NCBI RefSeq assembly: GCF_000620705.1
Contig: NZ_KK211166.1
Location: 411,962-475,961 of the forward strand
DNA length: 64,000 bases
Direction: 5' to 3'
Origin: Nocardioides sp. URHA0020
Lineage (GTDB): Bacteria; Actinomycetota; Actinomycetes; Propionibacteriales; Nocardioidaceae
Shown: one piece after another, positions 25,141-33,846 of the stretch
How the letters are laid out: the number at the start of each line of letters is the position of its first letter
Position numbering within the stretch: position 1 is the stretch's first letter
Made by a program: the position numbers and the translations under genes
Notes under the pieces: generated by a model
The model's database searches: none
Told to the model about the DNA's origin: nothing
Seen by the model: the letters and a program-made list of their open reading frames with translations, nothing else

Positions 25141-26478
25141 ATGGCATCCATCATGTGGTTCCGCCGAGACCTCCGGCTCGCGGACAATCCAGCCCTGGCC
25201 GCGGCGGCCGCCGACGGGCCGGTGGTGCCGCTCTTCGTCCTGGACCCAGCCCTCTGGGGGCCGGCCGGGCCGAGCCGTCGGCACTACCTCGCCGCGTCGC
25301 TGCGGTCCCTCGACGCGAGCCTGCGCGGCCTCGGCGGTCGGCTGAGCCTGGCCCAGGGCGACCCCGCGCAGCAGGTGCTGGCCGCCGCTCAGGAGGTCGG
25401 CGCCGATCAGGTGCACATCGCCGCGGACGTCGGTCCCTACGGCCGGGAGCGCGACGCCGCCGTCGAGCGGACGCTCGCCGAGCACGGGATCGAGCTGGTG
25501 CGCACCGGCTCGCCGTACGCCGTGACCCCGGGGCGGGTGACCACGGGGGCGGGCGAGCCCTACAAGGTCTTCACGCCCTACCACCGGGCCTGGGCCGAGC
25601 ACGGTTGGCGCGGGCCGATCGACGCCCCGAGAGGCGTGGACTGGGCCGAGCTGGCCGAGAGCGTCGCGATCCCCGAGGTGACGCTGCCCGACGGGCTGAC
25701 GCTCCCGGAGGCCGGCGAGGACGCCGCCCGCCGGCGCTGGCACGACTTCCTCGACCAGGTGGCGGCGTACGGCGCGGAGCGCGACCGGCCCGGCGTCGAG
25801 GGCACGTCGCGGATGTCGGTGCACCTGAAGTGGGGCGAGATCCACCCGCGCACGCTGCTGGCCGACCTGGCATCGCTGCGCAGCGACGGCGCCGCGACGT
25901 ACCGCAAGGAGCTCGCCTGGCGGGAGTTCTACGCCGACGTCCTCGCGGCGCGCCCCGAGACGGCCCGGGAGTACCTGCGACCCGAGTACGCCCGGATGCG
26001 GTACGACGAGCCGGGTGACCAGCTGACCGCCTGGCAGGAGGGCCGCACCGGCTACCCGGTGGTCGACGCCGGCCTGCGCCAGATGCGCGCGACCGGCTGG
26101 ATGCACAACCGGGTCCGGATGATCGTCGCCAGCTTCCTGGTCAAGGACCTGCACCTGGAGTGGCAGCACGGCGCCCGGCACTTCATGACCTGGCTCGTCG
26201 ACGCCGACCTCGCCTCCAACCAGCACGGGTGGCAGTGGGCGGCGGGCTGCGGCACCGACGCGGCGCCGTACTTCCGGGTCTTCAACCCGACCGGCCAGAG
26301 CCGCAAGTTCGACCCGCAGGCGGCGTACATCCGGCGATGGGTCCCCGAGCTCGCCGACGTCGCCGACCCGCACGAGCCCTCCGCCGACGACCGCGACCTC
26401 GTCGGCTACCCGATGCCGATCGTCGACCACGCGGCCGAGCGCCGCGAGGCGCTGGACAGGTGGGAGGAGATCCGCTGA
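25141..26478 (+). CDS. phr: Deoxyribodipyrimidine photolyase (cryptochrome/photolyase family)
   Basis: 445 residues. The antenna-binding N-terminal domain starts IMWFRRDLRLADNPAL. The FAD domain has TSRMSVHLKWGEIHPRTLL, WREFYADVL, GRTGYPVVDAGLRQMRATGWMHNRVRMIVASFLVKDL and DADLASNQHGWQWAAGCGTDAAPYFRVFNP. The Asn in DADLASNQHGWQW and the Trp residues are typical of CPD photolyases, which repair UV dimers with blue light. ATG 25141 is the family start; no good Shine-Dalgarno is seen, so it may be leaderless. Confidence 0.93.
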   Translation: MASIMWFRRDLRLADNPALAAAAADGPVVPLFVLDPALWGPAGPSRRHYLAASLRSLDASLRGLGGRLSLAQGDPAQQVLAAAQEVGADQVHIAADVGPYGRERDAAVERTLAEHGIELVRTGSPYAVTPGRVTTGAGEPYKVFTPYHRAWAEHGWRGPIDAPRGVDWAELAESVAIPEVTLPDGLTLPEAGEDAARRRWHDFLDQVAAYGAERDRPGVEGTSRMSVHLKWGEIHPRTLLADLASLRSDGAATYRKELAWREFYADVLAARPETAREYLRPEYARMRYDEPGDQLTAWQEGRTGYPVVDAGLRQMRATGWMHNRVRMIVASFLVKDLHLEWQHGARHFMTWLVDADLASNQHGWQWAAGCGTDAAPYFRVFNPTGQSRKFDPQAAYIRRWVPELADVADPHEPSADDRDLVGYPMPIVDHAAERREALDRWEEIR

Positions 26479-26546
26479 CTTAGGTCGGGGGTCGTCGCCG
26501 ACCTGGGGCGGTTCCGGGGCTCGTCGCGCCCCCCTAGCGTCCAAGG

Positions 26547-27533
26547 GTGCGCACCGCCTGGCTCCCGGCTCTCGGGCTCTTCGTCCTGGCCCCGGTCTGC
26601 GCCGAGTACCTCTGGGGCTACGACGACAGCACCGGCCACCCGGGCACGCTCCTCGGCAACCTCGTCGTCTTCTCCCCGCTGTACGGCGCTCCCGCGCTGC
26701 TGATCCGCGAGCGGGCTCGGCGACGCGGGCTGGGGTGGCCGGGCATCCTGCTGCTCGCGGCAGCGTTCGGCGTCGTGGAGGCGGCCATCGTGGACCAGTC
26801 GATGTGGAGCACCGGCTACCGCGACATCCCGTACTGGGAGGAGATGTCGGTCCCGACGTACCTCTCCCCGATCGGGCTGAGCCTCTACCTCGCGCTCTCC
26901 TTCGTGGGCGGCCACGTCATCTTGAGCATCGGCTCGCCGATCGCCCTGGTCGAGACGCTGGCACCCCGGCGCCGTCACGACCGCTGGCTCGGGCCGGTCA
27001 TGACGTGGGTGGTCGCCGCCCTGTACGCCGCGGCGTGCGCGCTGGTGCTCGCGGATGCCCACGCCACCGGCGAGGCCAGCGCCACCTGGGGCCAGCTGCT
27101 GGCCTCGGGCGTCGCGGCCGTCGGGCTCGTCGTCGCTGCGCACGTCGTCGGCCGCCGGCCGGCGCTGATCGTGCCGGGCCCGGTCCCCCGACCGGCCCTC
27201 GTCGGGGCTGCTGCGCTCGTGGCGATGATCGGCTGGGTCGCGATCCCGCCGACCCGGATCGGCACGGCCCTGGTGGCGCTGCTCGCCGTGGGCGCGGTGA
27301 CGCTCGTCCTGCGGTGGTCGCGCCGGGGCGACTGGGGCCAGCGCCACGTGCTCGCCCTCGCGAGCGGCGCGCTCGTCGCTGCGGGGTGCTTCGCCTTCCT
27401 CACGACGCCGATCGGCGACGTCGGCGACGCGCAGAAGTACGGCCACAACATCGTGCTGCTCCTCGTGGTCGCGCTGCTCAGCGCCTGGGCGGCCCACCGC
27501 GCGCGACCCGGGTACCGTCGGGCCCGTGCCTGA
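26547..27533 (+). CDS. Multi-pass membrane protein of unknown function
   Basis: 328 residues with about nine hydrophobic helices (for example LPALGLFVLAPVCAEYLW, PGILLLAAAFGVVEAAIV, VALLAVGAVTLVLRW and NIVLLLVVALLSAWAA). CAEYLWGYDD near the first helix and VVEAAIVDQSMW are conserved-looking. No transporter or enzyme motif recognised. Its stop overlaps the next GTG by eight bases, so the two are co-expressed. Confidence 0.7.
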   Translation: MRTAWLPALGLFVLAPVCAEYLWGYDDSTGHPGTLLGNLVVFSPLYGAPALLIRERARRRGLGWPGILLLAAAFGVVEAAIVDQSMWSTGYRDIPYWEEMSVPTYLSPIGLSLYLALSFVGGHVILSIGSPIALVETLAPRRRHDRWLGPVMTWVVAALYAAACALVLADAHATGEASATWGQLLASGVAAVGLVVAAHVVGRRPALIVPGPVPRPALVGAAALVAMIGWVAIPPTRIGTALVALLAVGAVTLVLRWSRRGDWGQRHVLALASGALVAAGCFAFLTTPIGDVGDAQKYGHNIVLLLVVALLSAWAAHRARPGYRRARA

Positions 27534-28227
27534 CCTGCTCGTGCCCCGCCGCTTCTGCGGCCCCCCGTCGTCGGGCAACGGCGGCTACACCGCCGGCGCG
27601 CTCGGCACCCGCGTCGACGCGGCGACCGTCTCGGTGTCGCTGCTGGCCCCACCGCCGCTGGACACCCCGATGGGCGTCGACGTCTCCGGCGGCAAGACTG
27701 TCGCGAGCGTCGACGGCAGGCCCATCGCCCGCGCCGAGACCGGCGACCTCGACGGACCGACGGTGGACAGCGTCCCGGTCGACGAGGCGCGAGCCGCCGA
27801 GGCGTCGTACGCCGGCCTCACCGCCCACCCCTTCCCGACCTGCTTCGTGTGCGGCACCGGCCGCGACGACGGGCTGCGGATCTTCCCCGGCCCGGTGGCC
27901 GACCAGGACGGGCGACCGCGGGTGGCCGGCACGTGGACGCCCGACGAGACGGTCGCCGACGACCTGCTCGCCGTCACCTGGTCGGCCCTCGACTGCACCG
28001 GTGGCTGGGCCGGCGGTCTGGCCGAGCGCACGATGGTGCTCGCCCGGATGACCGCCCGGGTCGACGCGCTCCCCCGCGTCGGCGACGAGCACGTCGTGGT
28101 GGGGCTGGGACGCCGTACCGAGGGTCGCAAGACCTTCACCGCCGCCGCCCTCCACGACGCCAGCGGTCGCCTGCTCGGGCGCGCGGAGCACCTCTGGATC
28201 GCAGTGGACCCCGCTGCCTTCGCCTGA
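27526..28227 (+). CDS. Hotdog-fold thioesterase-like protein
   Basis: 233 residues. RFCGPPSSGNGGYTAGALG at the N-terminus and HPFPTCFVCGTGRDDGLRIFPGPV in the middle are recurring features of a two-domain hotdog family in actinobacteria; the CFxCG motif may bind metal. The C-terminal half (WSALDCTGGWAGGLAERTMVLARMTARV) fits a second hotdog. It may act on acyl-CoA thioesters; substrate unknown. It overlaps the upstream membrane protein gene. Confidence 0.65.
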   Translation: MPDLLVPRRFCGPPSSGNGGYTAGALGTRVDAATVSVSLLAPPPLDTPMGVDVSGGKTVASVDGRPIARAETGDLDGPTVDSVPVDEARAAEASYAGLTAHPFPTCFVCGTGRDDGLRIFPGPVADQDGRPRVAGTWTPDETVADDLLAVTWSALDCTGGWAGGLAERTMVLARMTARVDALPRVGDEHVVVGLGRRTEGRKTFTAAALHDASGRLLGRAEHLWIAVDPAAFA

Positions 28228-28253
28228 CCGATGCGCTGCCTAGGATGGAAACC

Positions 28254-29855
28254 ATGGGCTTGACCGATAAAGACAGCGGCCACGAGTGGTGGCGGCACGC
28301 CGTCACCTACCAGATCTACCCCCGCAGCTTCGCCGACGCCAGCGGCGACGGCGTCGGCGACATGCTAGGCATCACCACGCGCCTGCCGTACCTGCGCGAC
28401 CTCGGCGTGGACGCGATCTGGCTGTCGCCGTTCTACACCTCTCCCCAGCACGACCACGGGTACGACGTCGCGAACTACTGCGACGTCGACCCGCTCTTCG
28501 GCACGCTGGGCGACGCCGACGCGATGATCTCCAAGGCGCACGCGCTGGGGCTCAAGGTGATCGTCGACCTGGTCCCCAACCACAGCTCCACCGAGCACGT
28601 GTGGTTCCAGGCCGCCCTGGCCGCCGGTCCGGGCAGCCCCGAGCGGGCCCGCTACATCTTCCGCGACAGCCCCGAGGGCGCCCCCGAGGGGACACCGCCG
28701 AACAACTGGCACTCCGTCTTCGGTGGCCTCGCGTGGACCCAGGTGCCCGACGGCCAGTGGTACCTCCACCTCTTCGACTCCAGCCAGCCCGACTTCGACT
28801 GGCGCAACCCCGAGGTCGGCGACATGTTCGTCGATGTGCTGCGCTTCTGGCTCGACCGGGGCGCGGACGGGTTCCGGGTCGACGTGGCCCACGGCCTCTT
28901 CAAGGAGGAGAGCCTCCGCGACCAGGTCGTCGAGGAGGGCGAGACCCCGGACAGCGGGGCGCAGACCGACACCTCGATGGTCGAGCGCACGCTGCGCGAC
29001 GAGCCGATGTGGGACCAGCCCGAGGTGCACGACGTCTACCGGCGCTGGCACCAGGTGCTGGCCGAGTACGACGGCGACCGGATGTTCGTGGCCGAGGCCT
29101 GGACGCAGACGCCGGAGTCGATGGCGCGCTACGTCCGGCCCGGCGAGTTCAGCCAGGCGTTCAACTTCGCGTGGCTGCTGGCCTCGTGGTCGGCGGCCGA
29201 GTTCAGCGACGTCATCACCGGCACGATGGACGCCCTGCGCCCGGTCGACGGCTCCCCCACGTGGGTGCTGAGCAACCACGACGTCGTCCGCCACGTCACC
29301 CGGTACGGCGGCGGAGCGGTCGGCCTGGCCCGCGCCAAGGCGGCCACCATGACGATGCTGGCCCTGCCCGGCTCGGCGTACGTCTACCAGGGCGAGGAGC
29401 TCGGCCTGCCCGAGGTCGAGGTCGCCGACGAGTTCCGCACCGACCCGCTCTTCATCCGCACCGGACAGGGCGGCCGCGACGGCTGCCGGGTGCCGATCCC
29501 GTGGAGCGGCACGGCAGCGCCGTACGGCTTCGGACCGGGCAGTGGCCAGCCGTGGATCCCGCAGCCCGACGACTGGGCCGACCTCACGGTCGAGGCCGAG
29601 GAGGCCGACCAGGAGTCGACCCTCGCGTTCTACCGGGCAGCGCTCGCGGCGCGCCGTACGTTCGCGACGACGGCGGGCGACGACGTCGAGATCCTCGACG
29701 CCGGCTCCGACGTGCTGTCCTTCCGGCGGGGCCCGGTGACCGTGGTCCTCAACTGCGGCACCGACCCGGTCGCCCTGCCCGACGGCGAGGTGTTCCTGGC
29801 AAGCGGCCCCGTCGACGGCAAGCTGCCCGCCGACACCGCCGTCTGGCTGCGCTGA
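28254..29855 (+). CDS. Glycoside hydrolase family 13 alpha-glucosidase
   Basis: 533 residues. GH13 regions are all present: GVDAIWLSPFYTSPQHDHGYDVANY, VIVDLVPNHSS (region I), GFRVDVAHGL (nucleophile Asp), MFVAEAW (acid/base Glu) and WVLSNHDVVRH (transition-state Asp). It probably releases glucose from alpha-glucosides in the cytoplasm; no signal peptide is present. ATG 28254 has AGGATGGAA upstream; an in-frame ATG three codons earlier is an alternative. Confidence 0.92.
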   Translation: MGLTDKDSGHEWWRHAVTYQIYPRSFADASGDGVGDMLGITTRLPYLRDLGVDAIWLSPFYTSPQHDHGYDVANYCDVDPLFGTLGDADAMISKAHALGLKVIVDLVPNHSSTEHVWFQAALAAGPGSPERARYIFRDSPEGAPEGTPPNNWHSVFGGLAWTQVPDGQWYLHLFDSSQPDFDWRNPEVGDMFVDVLRFWLDRGADGFRVDVAHGLFKEESLRDQVVEEGETPDSGAQTDTSMVERTLRDEPMWDQPEVHDVYRRWHQVLAEYDGDRMFVAEAWTQTPESMARYVRPGEFSQAFNFAWLLASWSAAEFSDVITGTMDALRPVDGSPTWVLSNHDVVRHVTRYGGGAVGLARAKAATMTMLALPGSAYVYQGEELGLPEVEVADEFRTDPLFIRTGQGGRDGCRVPIPWSGTAAPYGFGPGSGQPWIPQPDDWADLTVEAEEADQESTLAFYRAALAARRTFATTAGDDVEILDAGSDVLSFRRGPVTVVLNCGTDPVALPDGEVFLASGPVDGKLPADTAVWLR

Positions 29856-29879
29856 CGGGCTGCACCGACCGGTGGCCCG
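29856..29879. terminator. Short hairpin between convergent genes
   Basis: CGGGC ... GCCCG with an inner CACC/GGTG stem, starting right after the glucosidase stop and ending ten bases before the marR stop. It could end transcription in both directions. The stem is interrupted, so support is modest. Confidence 0.4.
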
Positions 29880-29888
29880 GACCAGAGG

Positions 29889-30362
29889 TCAGGCGTCGAG
29901 CGCGGCGTTGTAGCTGGCGAGCATCCGGACGAACTCCGACAGGTCCTGGTCGGGCCAGTCGCCGAGCCGCTCGTCCAGCCAGCGCCGCCGGTCGTGCTTC
30001 ACCTCGGTGATCCGCTCGGCCGCGGCGGCGCTGATCGAGATCAGCGTCGCCCGGCCGTCGTCGGGGTCCGGGGTGCGGTCGACCAGGCCGAGGTCCAGCA
30101 GGTGCTGGACCTGGCGGCTGATCGCACCCTTGTCGATGCCGAGCGACTCGACCATCGCCGACGAGCGCTGCGCGCCGTGCTGGGTGAGCCAGGTGAGCAT
30201 CAGGTACGACGAGGACTGCAGCTCGGGGTGCACGGCCCGGGCCCGCTCGCCGATGACCCGCCGGATCCGGCGGATCATCACCCCGACCTCCTGCTCGAGG
30301 CCGCCCAACAGGTCGGCGCGCGACGTGCTCGTCTCCGTCATGGCGCTCATTGTGGCGCTCAC
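29889..30362 (-). CDS. MarR-family transcriptional regulator
   Basis: 157 residues. The winged helix covers SSSYLMLTWLTQHGAQRSSAMVESLGIDKGAISRQVQHLLDLGLVDRTPDPDDGRATLISIS, with the DxDGR wing typical of MarR. It lies in the same operon as the efflux pump, overlapping its stop by four bases at GTG 30362; ATG 30350 or 30341 could be used instead. It probably represses the operon through the paired palindromes upstream of the pump gene. Confidence 0.88.
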   Translation of the reverse strand: MSATMSAMTETSTSRADLLGGLEQEVGVMIRRIRRVIGERARAVHPELQSSSYLMLTWLTQHGAQRSSAMVESLGIDKGAISRQVQHLLDLGLVDRTPDPDDGRATLISISAAAAERITEVKHDRRRWLDERLGDWPDQDLSEFVRMLASYNAALDA

Positions 30363-31987
30363 TTGCTCGGGACGGCGTGGTGCAGCTCGGCCGCGACCTC
30401 GGGGGACGCCTCCGCCTGCTCCTCGATGTTGGAGGTGCGCAGCGGCACCTCCTTGATGAAGAGGACGCAGACCAGGGCGACGAGCGCGAACGGCACCGCG
30501 ACCAGGAAGATCTCGCCGAAGGCCTGACCGAAGGCGTGCTCGAAGACCTCACGCACCGGGGCCGGCAGCGTGGCGAGGTCCGGGACGGAGTGGCTCTCGG
30601 TGCCGGAGCCGTCGATGCCGATCGCGGCCAGGCCGCTGGTGACCTTGTCGGCGACCTGGGCGCTCAGCAGCGCACCCAGCGCGGAGATGCCGATGGAGCC
30701 ACCCATGGACCGGAAGAACGCGACGACCGCGCTGGCCGAGCCCATGTCGGACATCTTCACGTTGTTCTGCACCGACAGCACGAGGTTCTGCATGGTCGCG
30801 CCCAGGCCGATGCCCAGGATCGCCATGAAGCCGCCGACGGCGACCAGGCTGGTGGTGTCGTCGATCGTCGAGAGCAGCGCCAGGCCGATGACGACCAGGA
30901 CCATGCCGCCCACCAGGAAACGCTTCCACCGGCCGCTGTCGCTGATGATCCGGCCGCTGATGACGCTGGAGATCGAGAGACCACCGACCATCGCGATCGA
31001 CATCAGACCGGCGTGCGTCGGGCTCATCCCGCGCGCCACCTGGAAGTACTGGCTCAGGTAGACCGTGGAGCCGAACATCGCGACGCCGATCATCACCGAC
31101 GCCGTCGTGGCGAGCGAGATGGTGCGGTCCTTGAAGAGGTAGACGGGGATGATCGGCTCGATGGCGACCTTGGCCTCGACGTACACCGCGACGGCCAGGA
31201 TCAGCACGCCCCCGACGACCATCACCGCGGTCGTCGTCGATGCCCAGGCGAAGTTGTTGCCGGCGAGCGAGACCCAGATCAGGAGGGTCGAGATGCCGGC
31301 GACGATCAGGGTGGCGCCCAGGTAGTCGATGTGCACCGGGCGCTTGACGACCGGCAGGTGCAGGGTCTTCTGCAGCAGGAAGAAGGCGATCACGGCGAAG
31401 GGCAGGCCGATGAAGAAGCAGCCGCGCCAGCCGAGCGCCGAGTCCACGACGACGCCGCCGATGAGGGGGCCGCCGACGGTGGCGAGGGCGAAGGTCGCGC
31501 CGAGGTAGCCGGAGTAGCGTCCGCGCTCGCGCGGCGACACCATCGTCGCGATGACGACCTGGACCAGCGCCGTCAGACCGCCGACACCCAGGCCCTGGAC
31601 GACGCGCGCGCCGATCAGCACCTCCATGCTCGGCGCGAACGCCGCGACCAGCGACCCAGCGGTGTAGATCACCAGGGCGGTCTGCACCAGCAGCTTCTTG
31701 CTGAACAGGTCGGCGAGCTTGCCCCAGATCGGCGTGCTGGCGGTCATCGCGAGCATCGTCGCGACGACGATCCAGGTGTAGCCGGTCTGGCTGCCGTGCA
31801 GGTCACTGACGATGCGGGGCAGGGCGTTCGAGACGACGGTGCTCGAGAGCATCGCGACGAACATGGCCAGCAGCAGGCCGCTGAGGGCCTCCAGGATCTG
31901 ACGGTGGGTCATCTGCACGGCCTGCTCGGCCGGAGCAGCAGGTACGGCGGGGACGGGTGACGCCTGGGACACGGAAGCTCGATTCAC
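30359..31987 (-). CDS. MFS multidrug exporter, DHA2 family
   Basis: 542 residues, 14-helix DHA2 type. After a short Ala/Pro-rich N-terminus come LSGLLLAMFVAMLSSTVVSNALPRIVSDL (helix 1, motif D1), RVVQGLGVGGLTALVQVVIATMVSPRERGRYSGYLGATFALATVGGPLIGG (motifs A and C) and MGSASAVVAFFRSMGGSIG. A long extracytoplasmic loop precedes the last helix. It is probably a proton-driven drug exporter. GTG start about 26 bases after the predicted -10. Confidence 0.9.
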   Translation of the reverse strand: MNRASVSQASPVPAVPAAPAEQAVQMTHRQILEALSGLLLAMFVAMLSSTVVSNALPRIVSDLHGSQTGYTWIVVATMLAMTASTPIWGKLADLFSKKLLVQTALVIYTAGSLVAAFAPSMEVLIGARVVQGLGVGGLTALVQVVIATMVSPRERGRYSGYLGATFALATVGGPLIGGVVVDSALGWRGCFFIGLPFAVIAFFLLQKTLHLPVVKRPVHIDYLGATLIVAGISTLLIWVSLAGNNFAWASTTTAVMVVGGVLILAVAVYVEAKVAIEPIIPVYLFKDRTISLATTASVMIGVAMFGSTVYLSQYFQVARGMSPTHAGLMSIAMVGGLSISSVISGRIISDSGRWKRFLVGGMVLVVIGLALLSTIDDTTSLVAVGGFMAILGIGLGATMQNLVLSVQNNVKMSDMGSASAVVAFFRSMGGSIGISALGALLSAQVADKVTSGLAAIGIDGSGTESHSVPDLATLPAPVREVFEHAFGQAFGEIFLVAVPFALVALVCVLFIKEVPLRTSNIEEQAEASPEVAAELHHAVPSK

Positions 31988-31999
31988 GTTCGATATAAG

Positions 32000-32043
32000 G
32001 TTGCCGTCGGCAACTATATTCCGGAATCGTTGCAGACGACAAC
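32000..32043 (-). promoter_or_regulatory. Promoter and two MarR-type operators of the efflux operon
   Basis: On the minus strand, TTGTCG (plus 32037-32042) and TATAGT (plus 32013-32018) are spaced by 18 bases and form a sigma-70-like promoter. GTTGCCGTCGGCAAC at 32000-32014 is a perfect palindrome at the -10/start region. GTTGCAGACGACAAC at 32029-32043 repeats the GTTG-N7-CAAC pattern over the -35. This is the arrangement of a self-repressing MarR operon. Confidence 0.65.
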
Positions 32044-32074
32044 CAAATCGACGTGTGGCCCGGGGCACAGCAGC

Positions 32075-32141
32075 GGGGTAGTCCCTGACGCTTGCGGGGT
32101 CTTCCGGCGCAGATCACCCCCGAAACGTCAGGGACTACCCC
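32075..32141 (-). terminator. Long inverted repeat downstream of csrA
   Basis: GGGGTAGTCCCTGACG (32075-32090) and CGTCAGGGACTACCCC (32126-32141) are perfect 16-bp inverted repeats; the 35-base interior can pair in part. It lies 32 bases past the csrA stop, consistent with ending the flgN-csrA transcript. Its sharp, symmetric ends also resemble a small mobile or REP-like intergenic element. Confidence 0.55.
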
Positions 32142-32172
32142 AGCGGTGTGGCGACCGAGACCAGGACGAGGG

Positions 32173-32409
32173 TCACTCGCGCTCGCGGCCGAGGGCCTGC
32201 GAGAGCTGGGCGACCAGGTCGTCGCTGGGAGACGCCGCATTGCGGTTGCTCTCCTCGAGCTGCGCGAGCAGCTCGGCGCGGTGGACCTTCAGGGACCGGG
32301 GTGCGTCGATGCCGATCCGCACCACGTCACCACGGACCTCGAGCACCGTGACAGTGATGTCGTCCCCGAGAACGATGCTCTCGCCCGCCCGGCGACTCAG
32401 AACCAGCAT
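32173..32409 (-). CDS. csrA: Carbon storage regulator / translational repressor CsrA
   Basis: 78 residues. MLVLSRRAGESIVLGDDITVTVLEVRGDVVRIGIDAPRSLKVHRAEL is an almost canonical CsrA core, including the RNA-binding N-terminal strand LVLSRR and the VHR near strand 5. CsrA dimers bind GGA-containing hairpins in mRNA leaders and block ribosome access, classically on the flagellin transcript. It sits directly downstream of fliW, its protein antagonist. The family start is ATG 32409, not the open frame upstream. Confidence 0.95.
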   Translation of the reverse strand: MLVLSRRAGESIVLGDDITVTVLEVRGDVVRIGIDAPRSLKVHRAELLAQLEESNRNAASPSDDLVAQLSQALGRERE

Positions 32410-32482
32410 GGACACACCGTACCCGCCGCAGCTCATGCGGCGTCGGCAACGACCCGATCGTGGTCAGATCGCTGCACGACGG

Positions 32483-32944
32483 TCACCCGAGCAGGGGCGC
32501 CGCCACCGAGAGACCGGGCTCGTCGAGCACGACCTGGCCCGCCCGCAGGTTGAGCGGGTTGAAGAGCACCGGCGCGGCGAGGTTCGCGGTCGTGTCGTGG
32601 AGACCCCGGCCGGCGTTGAGGACCACCAACACGAGCACGTCCGAGGCCGACTCGATGCCGAGCGCGGCGATGACGTCCTCGCCCACCTCCGCGACATAGT
32701 CGGGGAAGAACGCGTCGGGCGGGACGACCAGGAAGCGCAGTCCGTCCTCGTCGAGCGAGACGAGGCTGCACAGGTCGCTGGCGCCGTCGAGCTGCACGAG
32801 CGCGAAGCCGCGGTGCTCGGGGAAGCCCAGCATCGGGAGCACCATGTCGATCACGGGGATCTCGATCGGGTCGGTCTCGGCCACGGTGCCTCCGTCAGCT
32901 CGGTCAGGGGCAACCATCATGTCAAGGGCCTGGGTCGCCGTCAT
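32483..32944 (-). CDS. fliW: Flagellar assembly factor FliW, CsrA antagonist
   Basis: 153 residues. FALVQLDGASDLCSLVSLDEDGLRFLVVPPDAFFPDYVAEV and VLNAGRGLHDTTANLAAPVLFNPLNLRAGQVVLDEP match FliW (conserved A-P-x-x-x-N-x-x-x-x-x-G-x-Q). FliW binds either free flagellin or CsrA; when flagellin is exported FliW is released and sequesters CsrA. The ATG overlaps the flgL stop (ATGA). An internal GTG near residue 21 could be the start if the N-terminal stretch is not used. Confidence 0.92.
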   Translation of the reverse strand: MTATQALDMMVAPDRADGGTVAETDPIEIPVIDMVLPMLGFPEHRGFALVQLDGASDLCSLVSLDEDGLRFLVVPPDAFFPDYVAEVGEDVIAALGIESASDVLVLVVLNAGRGLHDTTANLAAPVLFNPLNLRAGQVVLDEPGLSVAAPLLG

Positions 32945-33846
32945 CGCAGGAAGTCCAGGAGGCTCGACTGCAGCGCCTTGGCGGTCGCCCCGAGGGCTGC
33001 CTGGTAGGCCACCTGGGTCAGCCCCAGGTCGACCGTGGCCTTGGCCAGGTCGACGTTCTCGACGCTCGAGAGCGCGTTCGAGAGGGTGAGGGTGGCGTCG
33101 GTCGCCACGCTGCGGGCGTTCTCGACCCGCACGGTGCGCGCGCCGATGTCGGCCTGGGCGTTGGACACCCGGTCCGAGTCGGCCTTGAGCTTGCCGATGG
33201 CGCCCTGGATCGCGACGGAGTCGCCGCCCTTCAGCGCGATCGACAGGTCGTCGAGGTGCTTGAAGACCGAGTCGCCCTCGGGTCCGAAGGCGGCCGGGCC
33301 CTCCACGTCGATGCGGATCCGGGCGCCGTCGGCGACCGTCCGTACGACGCCGGAGGCGGTGCCGATCGCGTCCGGGTCCGCCAGTGTGCCGTCGGGCAGG
33401 TAGGCCTGTGCGCCGGAGGTGATGCCACCGAAGATCGGCCGGTCGAGGTACTTGGCGTTCGCCGTCGTGATCAGGCCGTCCCGGATCTGGTCGACCTCGG
33501 TGGCGAGGGCGTCGAGAGCCTTCTGGCCGAGCGCGCCGGAGTTGGCTCCCTGGAGGGCGATGTCGCGCGCGCGGCTGATCTGGGTGGTGGCCTCCTGCAG
33601 GGTGGAGTCGCTCTGGTCGAGCCAGCCGACCGCGTCGTCCGCGTTGCGCACGTACTGCTTCTGCGCCGCCAGGGACGAGCGGATCCGCATCGCGCTGGTC
33701 GCACCCGTCGGGTCGTCCGAGGGACGGTTGATCAGCCGACCCGTCGTCAGCTGCTCCTGCGCCTTGGCCACCCGCGACATCGCGGTCTGCATGCCGCTGA
33801 AGGACTGGCGGCTCAGCATGTTCTGGGTCATCCGGACGAGAGTCAT
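32941..33846 (-). CDS. flgL: Hook-associated protein 3 FlgL
   Basis: 301 residues. The flagellin-like N-terminal domain (MTQNMLSRQSFSGMQTAMSRVAKAQEQLTTGRLINRPSDDPTGATSAMRIR) and C-terminal helix (LSSVENVDLAKATVDLGLTQVAYQAALGATAKALQ) are complete. FlgL forms the junction between hook and filament together with FlgK. Start/stop overlaps with flgK and fliW show one operon. Confidence 0.95.
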   Translation of the reverse strand: MTLVRMTQNMLSRQSFSGMQTAMSRVAKAQEQLTTGRLINRPSDDPTGATSAMRIRSSLAAQKQYVRNADDAVGWLDQSDSTLQEATTQISRARDIALQGANSGALGQKALDALATEVDQIRDGLITTANAKYLDRPIFGGITSGAQAYLPDGTLADPDAIGTASGVVRTVADGARIRIDVEGPAAFGPEGDSVFKHLDDLSIALKGGDSVAIQGAIGKLKADSDRVSNAQADIGARTVRVENARSVATDATLTLSNALSSVENVDLAKATVDLGLTQVAYQAALGATAKALQSSLLDFLR

